In this document: in pieces, positions 21,044 through 29,913 of the stretch
Position numbering within the stretch: the stretch's first letter is position 1
How the letters are laid out: each line of letters opens with the position of its first letter
Assembly: GCF_036013745.1 (NCBI RefSeq)
Contig: NZ_CP107880.1
Coordinates: 4,154,001-4,218,000 of the forward strand
Direction of reading: 5' to 3'
Source of the DNA: Streptomyces sp. NBC_00483
Lineage (GTDB): Bacteria; Actinomycetota; Actinomycetes; Streptomycetales; Streptomycetaceae
Length of the DNA: 64,000 bases
The notes under the pieces: generated by a model
Told to the model about the DNA's origin: nothing
The model's database searches: none
What the model saw: only the letters and a program-made list of their open reading frames with translations
Position numbers and translations under genes: made by a program

Positions 21044-24000
21044 TGCTGGCTCCCGTCGGGGCGCTCATTGTCGGTGCCGTGGCCGTGCTGCTGCTCGTAC
21101 GTCGGGTCGTACTGCGGGGGCTGGGGCTGAGGCATCTCGTACCCGCCTCCGTAGGCGTACGGGTCGTACTGGCCCGCCTGGTAGGGGTCGGCCTGCTGGT
21201 CGTACCCGTAGGCGCCGCCCTGGTACTGCTGCTCCCCCGCCGCGTACGTGCCGTACTCGGCGCCCGCGTAGCTGGGCTGGTCCCACTCCGCGTAGGTCTG
21301 CTGGTGCGGGAAGCCCGCCACCGGGACCTCCTCCGGAGGAGGAGGTATGTCGGCCCCGGGAACCGGCTGGGGCGCCGGCTCCGCCTGTGCCGCCTGCTCC
21401 GCCTCGGCCTGGGCGCGCAGTCGGCGGGCCCTTCGGCCGTCGCCCGCGAGGTCCTCCGCGGTCACCACGGGCTCGTCCGGCAGGTCGTCGTCGACGTTCT
21501 CGCGCCGGCCCGGCAGGGCGAGCACCACGAGGACGAGGGCGAGCGCGCCCTGCGCCCACAGCCAGGCGACGTGCGTGATCGGCGCGTCGTACGTGACGTC
21601 CAACGTGCCGCCCGATGAGGGCAGTTCGAAGCCCTGCGCCCAGCCGTCGACGGTGGTCTTCGTAAGAGGCGTGCCGTCCAGCGTCGCGGTCCAGCCCTCG
21701 GCGGACTGGTCGGCGAGGCGCAGGATGCGGCCCTCCTTGCCCTGCGGCACCTTCGTGTGCAGCTCGACGGGGCCCGCCGCGACCGGCACGGCCTCCTCCG
21801 CCGTGGAACCGGCGTCCGCCTTCGGCAGGACGACGGCCCGCGCCACCTGCCGGTCGACGCGCCACAGCGCCGTGCCGTCCTGCTGGCTGAGCCTGGTCAG
21901 GCCGGGCGTCGCGTCGAGGACGCGGCTCATCTCGCGCGGCGCACCGCCCCGTACGAGGACGTAGCGCACGGCGAAGCCGCCGAGCTGGTCGGCCTGGTCG
22001 GCGCCGGAGCCGGCGACCAGGTTGGCGACGACCTTGTCGAGCTTGGCGTTCTCGCCCGCGGCCTCGGTCAGCTCGCCGTCACCGAGACGCACGCCCGAGC
22101 CCCGCACCAGCGAGTACGCGACGTCGCCCGTGGAGCCGTCCATGACGAGCGTGCGGGCCTGGTCGCGGGTGCCGGCCTCCTCGGCGACGAACGCGGGCAC
22201 CTGCACCGGGTCGCGCCGCTCGACGGGCCCGTCGGCGCCGCCGATCATCCAGCCCGCGGCGAGCAGCACAGGGCCCGCCGCCGCGGCGAACGCGATGAGC
22301 GCGGCCACCGGCTGACGCCAGCCGAAGCTCTGCTCGGCCACGCGCGAGCGGGCGCCGTCGGCGCCGAGCGCGGCAGCGGCCAGCAGCGCGATGCCGTAGA
22401 CGAGGGTGGCGGGTCCTGCCCACGCCGAACCGTTCGACAGGGCCGCGAAGACGAGTGCCACGACGGCGACGGACCAGGAGGCGACGATCGCGCGGCGGCG
22501 CTCGTGGCGCAGCAGGGCGGCCAGCGCCGCGAGGACGATGCCGACGAGCAGCAGGCTGCCCGTGGTCCCGGCGCCGCCCGGCGACGCGCCGAGCAGTCCG
22601 AGCCCGGTCGCGGAGCCCGCCCCGTACGGGATTCCGGCCTCCTTGAAGAAGCCGAACGGGAGCAGCGAGAGGGACCACGGAGCGAGCATCAGCAGCGGCG
22701 TGCCGAGCACGGCCAGAAAACGCAGCCCGTAGGCGGTGATGTCGGAGCGCCGCACTACAAGGAGGGCGATGCCGAGGACGAGCGCGATCGGCCACACGAT
22801 CGGCGTGAAGGCCGTCGTGATCGTGAGCAGCAGCGCGTACGCCCAGGTGGCCCGCCAGCTGCCGCGCCCGCCCTGAGTGTGTGTCAGGCCCGAAGCGGCG
22901 AGACCCGCGCGCGCGAGAAGCGGCAGCAGGATCGCAAGGACCGCGGTGCCGATGCGGCCGCCTGCGAGGGCGCCCGTGACGGCGGGCAGGAAGGCGTACG
23001 CGACGGCCGCCCACGCGCGCAGCAGGCGCGAGGTGACGAGTGGCCTGGACGCGAAGTACGCGGTGAAACCGGCGAGCGGCACCGAGCCGACGAGCAGCGC
23101 GGTGACCGCGAGCCCGGTGGAGCCGAACAGCACGGAGGCGAGGGTGGCGAGCAGCGCGAGGTACGGGGGCGCAGCCTGGGTGCCGCCCGTACTGGTGGCG
23201 TGCCAGGCGTCGACGTACCGCGCCCACAGCTCGGACGCGTCGGCGGGAGCCGGCAGCAGCGCGCCGCCCGCGAGCGCTCCGCCGCCCAGCAGCCCTCTAC
23301 AGGCGATGAGGGAGACGAAGAGCAGCACCACCAGGAGCATCGGTCCGGGGTTGCGGGCGATGCGCTTGAGGCGCGCGAACCGCTCGACCCGGACGAATTC
23401 GGCGTCGTCGGGCGACACGAGGCCACCGCCACCGTGCCGGCCCGCCCTGGCGGTCTCCGGGTCGGAGCCTTCGAAGAGGCTCCCCGCCACCTGTTCGACG
23501 GTGAGCCGCACCGTCGCGCCCGGCGGCGGGAACAGCGGGCGGAGCTCCTTGGGGTCGACGACGCCGTTGCCGCGCTGCCTACGGGCGGCGAGAATCCGCC
23601 CCGGCCGCAGCAGCGTCGCCAGCAGACCGGTGATCTCGTCGAAGGCCTGTCCCGGCACCTTGCCCACGAGGTACGCGAGCGTACGGAGCAGCGTGCCGAA
23701 CACGAGGCGGAGCAGGGCCCACGGAAGGGCCGCCCCGCGCGCGTTGGCCAGCAGCGTGTAGACGGCGCCCGCCTTGTCGACCTTGTGCGGCGACGTGGCG
23801 GTGCGGCCGACGCAGTCGACGGTGCGGCGCTCGCGGGAGGCGGCCTCAGCGTGCCGCACGACGGCTTCGGGGGCGACGACGACCCGGTGGCCCGCTGCGT
23901 GGGCGCGCCAGCACAGGTCGACGTCGTCACGCATCAGCGGCAGCCTGCGGTCGAAGCCTCCGAGCTGCTCGAAGACATCACGCCGGATCAGCATGCCGGC

Positions 24001-24723
24001 GGTGGACACGGACAGCACGGGCCGCACGTGGTCGTGCTGCCCCTGGTCCTGCTCGCGGCGGTCGAGGCCGGTCCAGCGGCGCCCGGAGTGGGCGATGGAG
24101 ACGCCCACCTCGAGCAGCTGCCTGCGGTCGTACCAGCCGCGCAGCTTGGGGCCGACGATCGCGACGTCGCTGCCGGCCTCGCGCTCCCTCTCGACGACGC
24201 GCAGCATCTGGGCGAGCGCGTCGGGATCGGGCGCACAGTCGTCGTGCAGCAGCCACAGCCACTGCTCGGGTTCGCCGTGCGGCAGGTCCGGCATGTCGTA
24301 CGCGTCGTCGCGCCAGGAGCGGCTGACGGGATCCCAGCCGCTGGGGCGCTTCAGGTACGGCAGCTCTTCGGGGGTGAGGACGCCCGCGCTGCGCACGGCT
24401 TCCTCGACGGCCTGGCCGAAGCCGGTGCGGCGCGCGAGGTGCAGAACGCGGTCGTCACCGATGGCCTGCGCGACGAGCGCGGCGGAGTCGTCGGCGCTGC
24501 CGGTGTCGGCCGCCATCGCGTTCTGTACGGGGCGCTCCTGGGAGAGCAGTCCTGTCAGAACGTCGGGCAGCCAGCGCGCTCCGTCGTGCGAGACGACGAC
24601 GGCGGTGACGACATGCCTGGGGAACTCGGGGGCGCTGCTCGGGTCGACCCCTGCTGCGGGCCCCGGGTTGAACGCGGCGGCGGCAGTACCGAATTGGTCT
24701 GCCGAGTGGCTGTGCACGGACAT
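21040..24723 (-). CDS. Giant membrane-fused family 2 glycosyltransferase
   Basis: A 1,227-residue protein. Residues ~35-330 are a GT-A glycosyltransferase family 2 domain (VTAVVVSHDGARWL, acidic LLHDDCAPD, later MRDDVDLCWRAH). Residues ~450-850 carry about a dozen hydrophobic helices, followed by a large probably extracytoplasmic segment, a last helix at ~1065-1085, and a cytoplasmic tail rich in Gln, Tyr, Pro and Gly. The layout resembles mycobacterial GT2 / arabinofuranosyltransferase-like membrane enzymes, so a lipid-linked sugar or envelope polysaccharide is a likely substrate. The donor and product are unknown. It is coupled to DUF5719 by a 4-bp overlap. No strong ribosome-binding site is visible before ATG 24723. 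Confidence 0.85.
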   Translation of the reverse strand: MSVHSHSADQFGTAAAAFNPGPAAGVDPSSAPEFPRHVVTAVVVSHDGARWLPDVLTGLLSQERPVQNAMAADTGSADDSAALVAQAIGDDRVLHLARRTGFGQAVEEAVRSAGVLTPEELPYLKRPSGWDPVSRSWRDDAYDMPDLPHGEPEQWLWLLHDDCAPDPDALAQMLRVVEREREAGSDVAIVGPKLRGWYDRRQLLEVGVSIAHSGRRWTGLDRREQDQGQHDHVRPVLSVSTAGMLIRRDVFEQLGGFDRRLPLMRDDVDLCWRAHAAGHRVVVAPEAVVRHAEAASRERRTVDCVGRTATSPHKVDKAGAVYTLLANARGAALPWALLRLVFGTLLRTLAYLVGKVPGQAFDEITGLLATLLRPGRILAARRQRGNGVVDPKELRPLFPPPGATVRLTVEQVAGSLFEGSDPETARAGRHGGGGLVSPDDAEFVRVERFARLKRIARNPGPMLLVVLLFVSLIACRGLLGGGALAGGALLPAPADASELWARYVDAWHATSTGGTQAAPPYLALLATLASVLFGSTGLAVTALLVGSVPLAGFTAYFASRPLVTSRLLRAWAAVAYAFLPAVTGALAGGRIGTAVLAILLPLLARAGLAASGLTHTQGGRGSWRATWAYALLLTITTAFTPIVWPIALVLGIALLVVRRSDITAYGLRFLAVLGTPLLMLAPWSLSLLPFGFFKEAGIPYGAGSATGLGLLGASPGGAGTTGSLLLVGIVLAALAALLRHERRRAIVASWSVAVVALVFAALSNGSAWAGPATLVYGIALLAAAALGADGARSRVAEQSFGWRQPVAALIAFAAAAGPVLLAAGWMIGGADGPVERRDPVQVPAFVAEEAGTRDQARTLVMDGSTGDVAYSLVRGSGVRLGDGELTEAAGENAKLDKVVANLVAGSGADQADQLGGFAVRYVLVRGGAPREMSRVLDATPGLTRLSQQDGTALWRVDRQVARAVVLPKADAGSTAEEAVPVAAGPVELHTKVPQGKEGRILRLADQSAEGWTATLDGTPLTKTTVDGWAQGFELPSSGGTLDVTYDAPITHVAWLWAQGALALVLVVLALPGRRENVDDDLPDEPVVTAEDLAGDGRRARRLRAQAEAEQAAQAEPAPQPVPGADIPPPPEEVPVAGFPHQQTYAEWDQPSYAGAEYGTYAAGEQQYQGGAYGYDQQADPYQAGQYDPYAYGGGYEMPQPQPPQYDPTYEQQHGHGTDNERPDGSQQ

Positions 24724-24937
24724 CGAGGTACGGGCCCCGGTTCGTTGGACTGCGGTGGACGCCCGCGCCCGCTGGGGACACGGTGGCGTCCGGGACGGGG
24801 CCCCACACTAACGGCTGCCAACAACAGCGACCCGCCGCCTGTGGACAACCACTGGCAGCGGGCCGGAAAGCACCGCACATCTCGGGCGACGACGGGAGTT
24901 CGAGGACAGGCCCCAGGCCTGATCCGAACGACAGGCC

Positions 24938-25201
24938 CTAGACAGCGGCCTTCTTCAGTCGGCGGCGCTCGCGCTCGGAGAGGCCGCCCCAGATTCCGAA
25001 GCGTTCGTCGTTGGCGAGCGCGTATTCGAGGCACTCGGAGCGGACCTCACACGCGAGGCAGACCTTCTTGGCCTCTCTCGTGGAGCCGCCCTTCTCCGGG
25101 AAGAAGGATTCGGGGTCGGTCTGGGCGCACAGCGCGCGCTCCTGCCAGCCGAGTTCTTCTTCCGCGTCCTCGACCAGCAGATCCTGAAACGACTCGGTCA
25201 T
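24938..25201 (-). CDS. whmD: WhiB-family iron-sulphur regulator (WhmD-type)
   Basis: An 87-residue WhiB-like protein. Four Cys residues (25, 48, 51, 57) would ligate a [4Fe-4S] cluster; the GIWGG turn is at 69-73, and a basic C-terminus (SERERRRLKKAA) follows for DNA contact. The sequence matches my memory of Streptomyces WhmD (WblB), required for proper sporulation septation, and the neighbourhood agrees. GAGGGG precedes the ATG. The >600-bp upstream region without a gene fits a developmentally regulated promoter. WhiB-like proteins act with sigma factors; the partner is not visible here. Confidence 0.93.
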   Translation of the reverse strand: MTESFQDLLVEDAEEELGWQERALCAQTDPESFFPEKGGSTREAKKVCLACEVRSECLEYALANDERFGIWGGLSERERRRLKKAAV

Positions 25202-25813
25202 AGTGCGCCCCTCGTCTGTCCGTGCGTCCCCGTGATGTTGCCGTTACCGATTTCGGCTGAACGACACGAGTGAAATTACAAGTGTGCCGATCCGGGGCAG
25301 TCAAGCCGAGATCTGCTATTGGGCCCGTTATTCACTCTGCGGAACCAAGGCTATGCGGAAAGTGTTCAAATCGCCAAAAACCATGACACTTGCCCGCGGC
25401 TCATGCGGAGCCGGCCGCACTCCATGCAGTCACCCCTCCTTCGATGAACCGCTACAAGGAAGGACGCCGCAAAGATCACTGCCGTTCCGACGTTTGCACG
25501 CCTGGTTGCTGCGCCACATGTCCCGAGGCCTCGCTGCACAAACCTTTCGCCTGCCAAGGACACCGGATGAGGTGAACCATATTCCACAATCCGGACATTG
25601 GGTTGACAACAAGGGCATGACCCGCTGTCCTGTTGGGCATGCTCGCGATTTCGGCACCCTCGACGACCCGCACCGCCGGGTCCGTTCGCGTTGCCCTCGC
25701 GTGTTGTTGCTGTTCCAGCTGTTGAGTCGTTGAGCCTGTCGGCTCCGACCACGCTTCTTCTCATCTCAGTACGGCTCTGTGCACCGCACTCCCTTGAGGA
25801 ACACCACCACCCC
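25202..25813. promoter_or_regulatory. Divergent regulatory region whmD / cysteine dioxygenase
   Basis: 612 bp with lower G+C than the surrounding genes, especially 25250-25390 and 25440-25640. No open frame here has coding character. It probably carries multiple whmD promoters; I cannot assign one confidently. At 25779-25817 a 12-codon frame (GTG start) ends with TGA overlapping the dioxygenase ATG, a possible coupled leader (see findings). Confidence 0.55.
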
Positions 25814-26353
25814 ATGAACAGCGACAGCGACCTCCAGATCGCCGGCGACATCCTCGAAGTACCGCACCTGCTGCAGCCCGTCCGGGAGCACCCCGGGACG
25901 GTGGCCGAATTCGTCGGTCTCGCGCGCTCCATCGCCGCCGACCGCTCCCAGTGGGAGCACCTCGTCGAGTACGACGCCACGACCCGCTGGTACCACCGCC
26001 TGCGCACAGGACCCGGCTACGAGGTGTGGCTCCTGTCGTGGGTGCCGGGCCAGGGCAGCGGGCTGCACGACCACGGCGGATCCTCCGGCGTACTGACGCT
26101 GCTGCAGGGCGAACTGACGGAACGTACGGAAGGGGGCGTGCGGGCACTCGACACCGGCGCGCAGCGGGTCTTCGCGCCCGGTTACGCCCACGAGGTCGTC
26201 AACGACTCCCTGGAACCCGCGGTCAGCCTGCACGTCTACTTCCCCGGCCTGACCCGGATGCCCATGCACCCCCACGCCACCGACTCCGCCCGAGCGGCGG
26301 GAACCCCCTCCCCGACCTGCTCGGTCGCCGAAGGCACCGACGCCACTGTCTGA
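25814..26353 (+). CDS. Cysteine dioxygenase family protein
   Basis: A 179-residue cupin enzyme that would oxidise L-cysteine (or a related thiol) to the sulphinate using non-haem iron. The three-histidine iron site is visible: His85 and His87 in GLHDHGG, and His126 in PGYAHEV. The region before it (VWLLSWVPGQGSG) is typical of bacterial cysteine dioxygenases. The ATG at 25814 is the first in frame, but the GAGGA upstream is about 14 bp away, so initiation may depend on coupling or an upstream start. It precedes fbiA by 43 bp on the same strand. Confidence 0.88.
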   Translation: MNSDSDLQIAGDILEVPHLLQPVREHPGTVAEFVGLARSIAADRSQWEHLVEYDATTRWYHRLRTGPGYEVWLLSWVPGQGSGLHDHGGSSGVLTLLQGELTERTEGGVRALDTGAQRVFAPGYAHEVVNDSLEPAVSLHVYFPGLTRMPMHPHATDSARAAGTPSPTCSVAEGTDATV

Positions 26354-26396
26354 GACCGGCCGACGCGTTGTCAGAGGTGCCTGAGATGCTGGGCAC

Positions 26397-27368
26397 ATGC
26401 GCATTGTGGTTCTGGCAGGCGGCATCGGTGGTGCCCGGTTCCTTCGCGGTCTCAAGCAGGCCGCGCCGGACGGTGCGGCCATCACGGTCATCGGCAACAC
26501 CGGGGACGACATCCACCTCTTCGGTCTGAAGGTCTGTCCGGACCTCGACACGGTGATGTACACGCTGGGCGGCGGCATCAACGAGGAGCAGGGCTGGGGA
26601 CGTACGGACGAGGCGTTCACGGTCAAGGAGGAGCTCGCGGCGTACGGGGTCGGACCCAAGTGGTTCGGGCTCGGCGACCGGGACTTCGCGACCCACATCG
26701 TCCGTACGCAGATGCTGGCCGCGGGCTACCCGCTCAGCGCGGTCACCGAGGCCCTGTGCGAGCGGTGGCAGCCGGGCGTGCGGCTCCTGCCCATGTCGGA
26801 CGACCGCGTGGAGACGCACGTGGCGGTCGATGTGGACGGCGAGCGCAAGGCCGTGCACTTCCAGGAGTACTGGGTGAAGCTGCGCGCCTCCGTGGACGCG
26901 CAGGCCGTGGTGCCGGTCGGCGCCCAGGAGGCGAAGCCCGCACCGGGCGTCCTGGAGGCCATCGCCGAGGCCGACGTGATCATCTTCCCGCCGTCGAACC
27001 CCGTGGTGAGCGTCGGGACGATCCTGGCGGTCCCCGGGATCCGGGAGGCCATCGCCGAGTCCGACGCCCCCGTCATCGGGCTCTCGCCGATCGTCGGTGA
27101 CGCCCCGGTGCGCGGCATGGCCGACAAGGTGCTCGCGGCCGTGGGCGTCGAGTCCAGCGCGGCCGCCGTCGCCGAGCACTACGGCGTGGGGCTGCTCGAC
27201 GGCTGGCTGGTCGACACCGTGGACGAGAAGGCCGTGGAGCGGGTCGAGGCGGCCGGGATCCCGTGCCGGGCCGTGCCGCTGATGATGACGGACCCCGTGG
27301 AGGGCACCGCCGCCGCGGAGATGGCGCGCGAGGCGCTGAAGCTCGCGGAGGAGGTGCGGGGCGCGTGA
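26397..27368 (+). CDS. fbiA: 2-phospho-L-lactate transferase (coenzyme F420)
   Basis: A 323-residue cytosolic enzyme (CofD/FbiA) that joins a phospholactyl- or phosphoenolpyruvyl-type donor to Fo to make F420-0 or its dehydro form. N-terminal [19 protein letters not shown] is the family signature, followed by the [16 protein letters not shown] donor-binding stretch and [13 protein letters not shown]. The stop overlaps the fbiB start by 4 bp (GTGA), indicating one operon. The ribosome-binding site is weak. Confidence 0.96.
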   Translation: MRIVVLAGGIGGARFLRGLKQAAPDGAAITVIGNTGDDIHLFGLKVCPDLDTVMYTLGGGINEEQGWGRTDEAFTVKEELAAYGVGPKWFGLGDRDFATHIVRTQMLAAGYPLSAVTEALCERWQPGVRLLPMSDDRVETHVAVDVDGERKAVHFQEYWVKLRASVDAQAVVPVGAQEAKPAPGVLEAIAEADVIIFPPSNPVVSVGTILAVPGIREAIAESDAPVIGLSPIVGDAPVRGMADKVLAAVGVESSAAAVAEHYGVGLLDGWLVDTVDEKAVERVEAAGIPCRAVPLMMTDPVEGTAAAEMAREALKLAEEVRGA

Positions 27369-28672
27369 CCGGAACCCCGGGCTTTCGCGCGTGGGCCCTC
27401 GCCGGCATTCCCGAGGTGCGGGAGGGCGACGACATCGCGAAGCTGATCGTCGCCGCCGAGCCGGGGCTCGTCGACGGTGACGTACTGCTCGTCACCTCGA
27501 AGATCGTCAGCAAGGCCGAGGGCCGCGTGATGCTGGCCGACGACCGGGAGGCCGCGATCGACGCCGAGACCGTACGGGTCGTGGCGCGGCGCGGCACGCT
27601 GCGGATCGTCGAGAACAAGCTGGGGCTCGTGATGGCCGCGGCAGGGGTCGACGCCTCCAACACCCCTGCAGGGACAGTGCTGTTGCTGCCCGAGGATCCG
27701 GACGCCTCGGCGGCCGCGATCCGGGACGGCGTGCGGGACGCACTCGGAGTGGACGTCGGGGTCGTCGTCACCGACACCTTCGGCAGGCCGTGGCGGAACG
27801 GGCTGACGGATGTCGCCATCGGGGCGGCAGGCGTGCGCGTACTCGACGACCTGCGGGGCGGCACGGACGCGTACGGGAATCCGCTCAGCGCCACCGTGGT
27901 GGCCACCGCCGACGAGCTGGCGGCCGCGGGTGACCTCGTGAAGGGGAAGGCCGGCGGTCTTCCGGTCGCCGTGGTGCGCGGTCTCGACGCGGCCGCGGCC
28001 GAGGGTGAACAGGGCGGATCCGCAAGGGAGTTGGTGCGGGTCGCGCGCGACGACATGTTCCGGCTCGGCACGTCGGAGGCGGTACGGGAGGCCGTGACGC
28101 AGCGGCGGACCGTGCGGGCGTTCACCGACGAGCCGGTCGACCCGGGGGCCGTGCGGCGGGCCGTCGCCGCGGCCGTCACGGCGCCCGCGCCGCATCACAC
28201 GACGCCGTGGCGGTTCGTGCTGCTGGAGTCGGAGGAGTCGCGGACGCGGCTGCTCGACGCGATGCGGGACGCGTGGGTTGCTGATTTGCGGCGGGACGGG
28301 AAGAGCGAGGAGTCGATCGCGAAGCGGGTGCGGCGCGGGGATGTGCTCCGTAACGCGCCCTACCTGGTGGTGCCTTGTCTCGTGATGGACGGGTCGCACA
28401 CGTACGGGGACGCGCGGCGGGATGCCGCCGAGCGGGAGATGTTCGTGGTGGCCACCGGGGCCGGGGTGCAGAACTTCCTGGTCGCCCTGGCCGGGGAGCG
28501 GCTCGGGTCCGCGTGGGTCTCGTCGACCATGTTCTGCCGGGATGTCGTACGGGACGTGCTCGGGCTGCCTCAGGCGTGGGACCCGATGGGGGCCGTCGCG
28601 GTGGGGCATGCGGCGGGGGCGCCGGGGGTGCGGCCGGAGCGGAGTGTCTCCGACTTCGTGGAGGTTCGGTAG
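27365..28672 (+). CDS. fbiB: Bifunctional F420:gamma-glutamyl ligase / FMN oxidoreductase
   Basis: A 435-residue FbiB. Residues ~5-245 are the CofE-type GTP-dependent gamma-glutamyl ligase ([19 protein letters not shown]). Residues ~255-435 are a nitroreductase-fold FMN domain ([22 protein letters not shown]), which in mycobacteria reduces dehydro-F420-0. The GTG at 27365 overlaps the fbiA stop. The last 21 nt of the gene region are repeated once downstream. A small hairpin (28673-28688, GGGCGG-TCGG-CCGCCC) lies directly after the stop. Confidence 0.95.
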   Translation: MTGTPGFRAWALAGIPEVREGDDIAKLIVAAEPGLVDGDVLLVTSKIVSKAEGRVMLADDREAAIDAETVRVVARRGTLRIVENKLGLVMAAAGVDASNTPAGTVLLLPEDPDASAAAIRDGVRDALGVDVGVVVTDTFGRPWRNGLTDVAIGAAGVRVLDDLRGGTDAYGNPLSATVVATADELAAAGDLVKGKAGGLPVAVVRGLDAAAAEGEQGGSARELVRVARDDMFRLGTSEAVREAVTQRRTVRAFTDEPVDPGAVRRAVAAAVTAPAPHHTTPWRFVLLESEESRTRLLDAMRDAWVADLRRDGKSEESIAKRVRRGDVLRNAPYLVVPCLVMDGSHTYGDARRDAAEREMFVVATGAGVQNFLVALAGERLGSAWVSSTMFCRDVVRDVLGLPQAWDPMGAVAVGHAAGAPGVRPERSVSDFVEVR

Positions 28673-28712
28673 GGGCGGTCGGCCGCCCGGGCTTCGTGGA
28701 GGTTCGGTAGGG
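28654..28712 (+). repeat. 21-bp direct repeat duplicating the fbiB 3' end
   Basis: The sequence CTTCGTGGAGGTTCGGTAGG plus one G, containing the last fbiB codons and stop, occurs at 28654-28674 and again at 28692-28712, period 38. The second copy is non-coding and carries an additional in-phase stop. Confidence 0.9.
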
Positions 28713-28743
28713 CAGCCCGGCCGCTGTGGCGGCGAGCCTTGGC

Positions 28744-29775
28744 TCACCACTCCGCGATGTTCACCCTGCGCATCTTGGGTTGCCTGCGCGGTGGTGAGAC
28801 GCCGCTGAGCATGATCAGGCGGGCCGCCCGGTGGCGCTGGCCCGCGTACGGGGCCAGGAGTTCCAGCATGTCCTCGTCCGTCGCGTCCCTGTTGGCCGCG
28901 AGGGCGTAGCCGACGATGCCGGGCAGGTGCAGATCGCCCGTCGTCACCTCGTCCGGGGCGCCGTGCGTGCGCTGGACCGTCTCCGCGGAGGTCCAGGGGC
29001 CGATGCCGGGGACCAGTTCCAGACGGGCGCGGGCCGCCGCGGGCTCCATCTGTGCCGCCTCCTCAAGGCGGCGGGCCACCTTTGCGGACCTGATGATCGT
29101 CGCGGCGCGCTTGTTGTCCACGCCTGCCTTGTGCCACTCCCAGGACGGGATCAGCGCCCACGTGCGGGGGTCCGGCATCACGCGCATGCGCAGTTCTTCG
29201 CCGGCCGGGCCCGGGGCCGGTTCGCCGTACTTGTTCAGGAGCAGGCGCCAGGCGCGGTACGCCTCGTCCGTCGTGACCTTCTGTTCCAGGATCGACGGGA
29301 TCAGGGACTCGAGGATCAGGCCCGTGCGGGTGAGGCGGAGGCCGGGGCGGCGGCGGGTCGTCTGTGCGACGAGGCGGTGGCGGGGTTCGAAGGCGGTGGG
29401 GTCGTCCGACTCGCCGAGCAGGTGCGGGAGTTGGGACAGGAACCAGGTGGCGCCCGGTCCCCAGGCGTGTGCCTCGACGGTTGTCGTGTCGGGGTGGTGG
29501 GTTACGCGGAGTGTGGCCGGGCCCTCCGGGGTGCGGCTGGCTCGCCACAGGGCGCCGGTCGGCGTGGTGCGGAAGGTGGGGTCGGCCGGGCCGCGGCGCA
29601 GGGGGCCGAGGGTGAGGCCGAGGTGGAGGGGGGTTTCCGGGGTGTGGGTGTGCGTGTGAACGGTTGGGGTGGTGGGGGGCGCCGGGGTGGGGGTGGGTAC
29701 GTGGGTTTCGCCGCCGCGCACGGTTGTGCGGGTGGGTGGGGGTTGCGTACGGGGGGCGTATCGGCGGCCGGCCAC
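28744..29775 (-). CDS. DNA-3-methyladenine glycosylase II (AlkA-type)
   Basis: A 343-residue base-excision-repair glycosylase of the HhH-GPD superfamily, releasing alkylated purines from DNA. The helix-hairpin-helix is at ~258-275 (LELVPGIGPWTSAETV). The catalytic Asp lies in TTGDLHLPG about 20 residues later. The C-terminal part (HRAARLIMLSG) is family-typical. The first 50 residues are a Thr/Pro/His-rich low-complexity extension. GTG at 29775 has GAAGGA at good spacing. It converges with fbiB. Confidence 0.9.
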   Translation of the reverse strand: MAGRRYAPRTQPPPTRTTVRGGETHVPTPTPAPPTTPTVHTHTHTPETPLHLGLTLGPLRRGPADPTFRTTPTGALWRASRTPEGPATLRVTHHPDTTTVEAHAWGPGATWFLSQLPHLLGESDDPTAFEPRHRLVAQTTRRRPGLRLTRTGLILESLIPSILEQKVTTDEAYRAWRLLLNKYGEPAPGPAGEELRMRVMPDPRTWALIPSWEWHKAGVDNKRAATIIRSAKVARRLEEAAQMEPAAARARLELVPGIGPWTSAETVQRTHGAPDEVTTGDLHLPGIVGYALAANRDATDEDMLELLAPYAGQRHRAARLIMLSGVSPPRRQPKMRRVNIAEW

Positions 29776-29850
29776 GGGGTCCTTCGGGTGGGGCGGGTGG
29801 GTCTTCGAGGGTAGGGGGTTTTCTTCCCCGACCCGCCCCTTCCCGGAACT

Positions 29851-29899
29851 GGGGGCTCTGCCCCCAGACCCCCGCGCCTCAATCGCCGGCGGGGCTTGA
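29851..29899 (-). repeat. GC-rich intergenic repeat, copy 2
   Basis: Same element as at 14991, with the variant start GGGGGCTCTGCCCCCAGACC and end CGGCGGGGCTTGA. It lies 15 bp past the stop of the leftward nucleotidyltransferase. Confidence 0.8.
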
Positions 29900-29913
29900 A
29901 ATGCGAAGCGGCC

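Noticed and set aside
21757..25203. 1,148-residue plus-strand frame
   Set aside because: It runs antisense to the giant glycosyltransferase and whmD, with shadow composition typical of GC-rich codon position bias.
25284..25733. 149-residue plus-strand frame upstream of cysteine dioxygenase
   Set aside because: No ribosome-binding site, no family resemblance, and codon third positions not GC-biased as in neighbouring genes.
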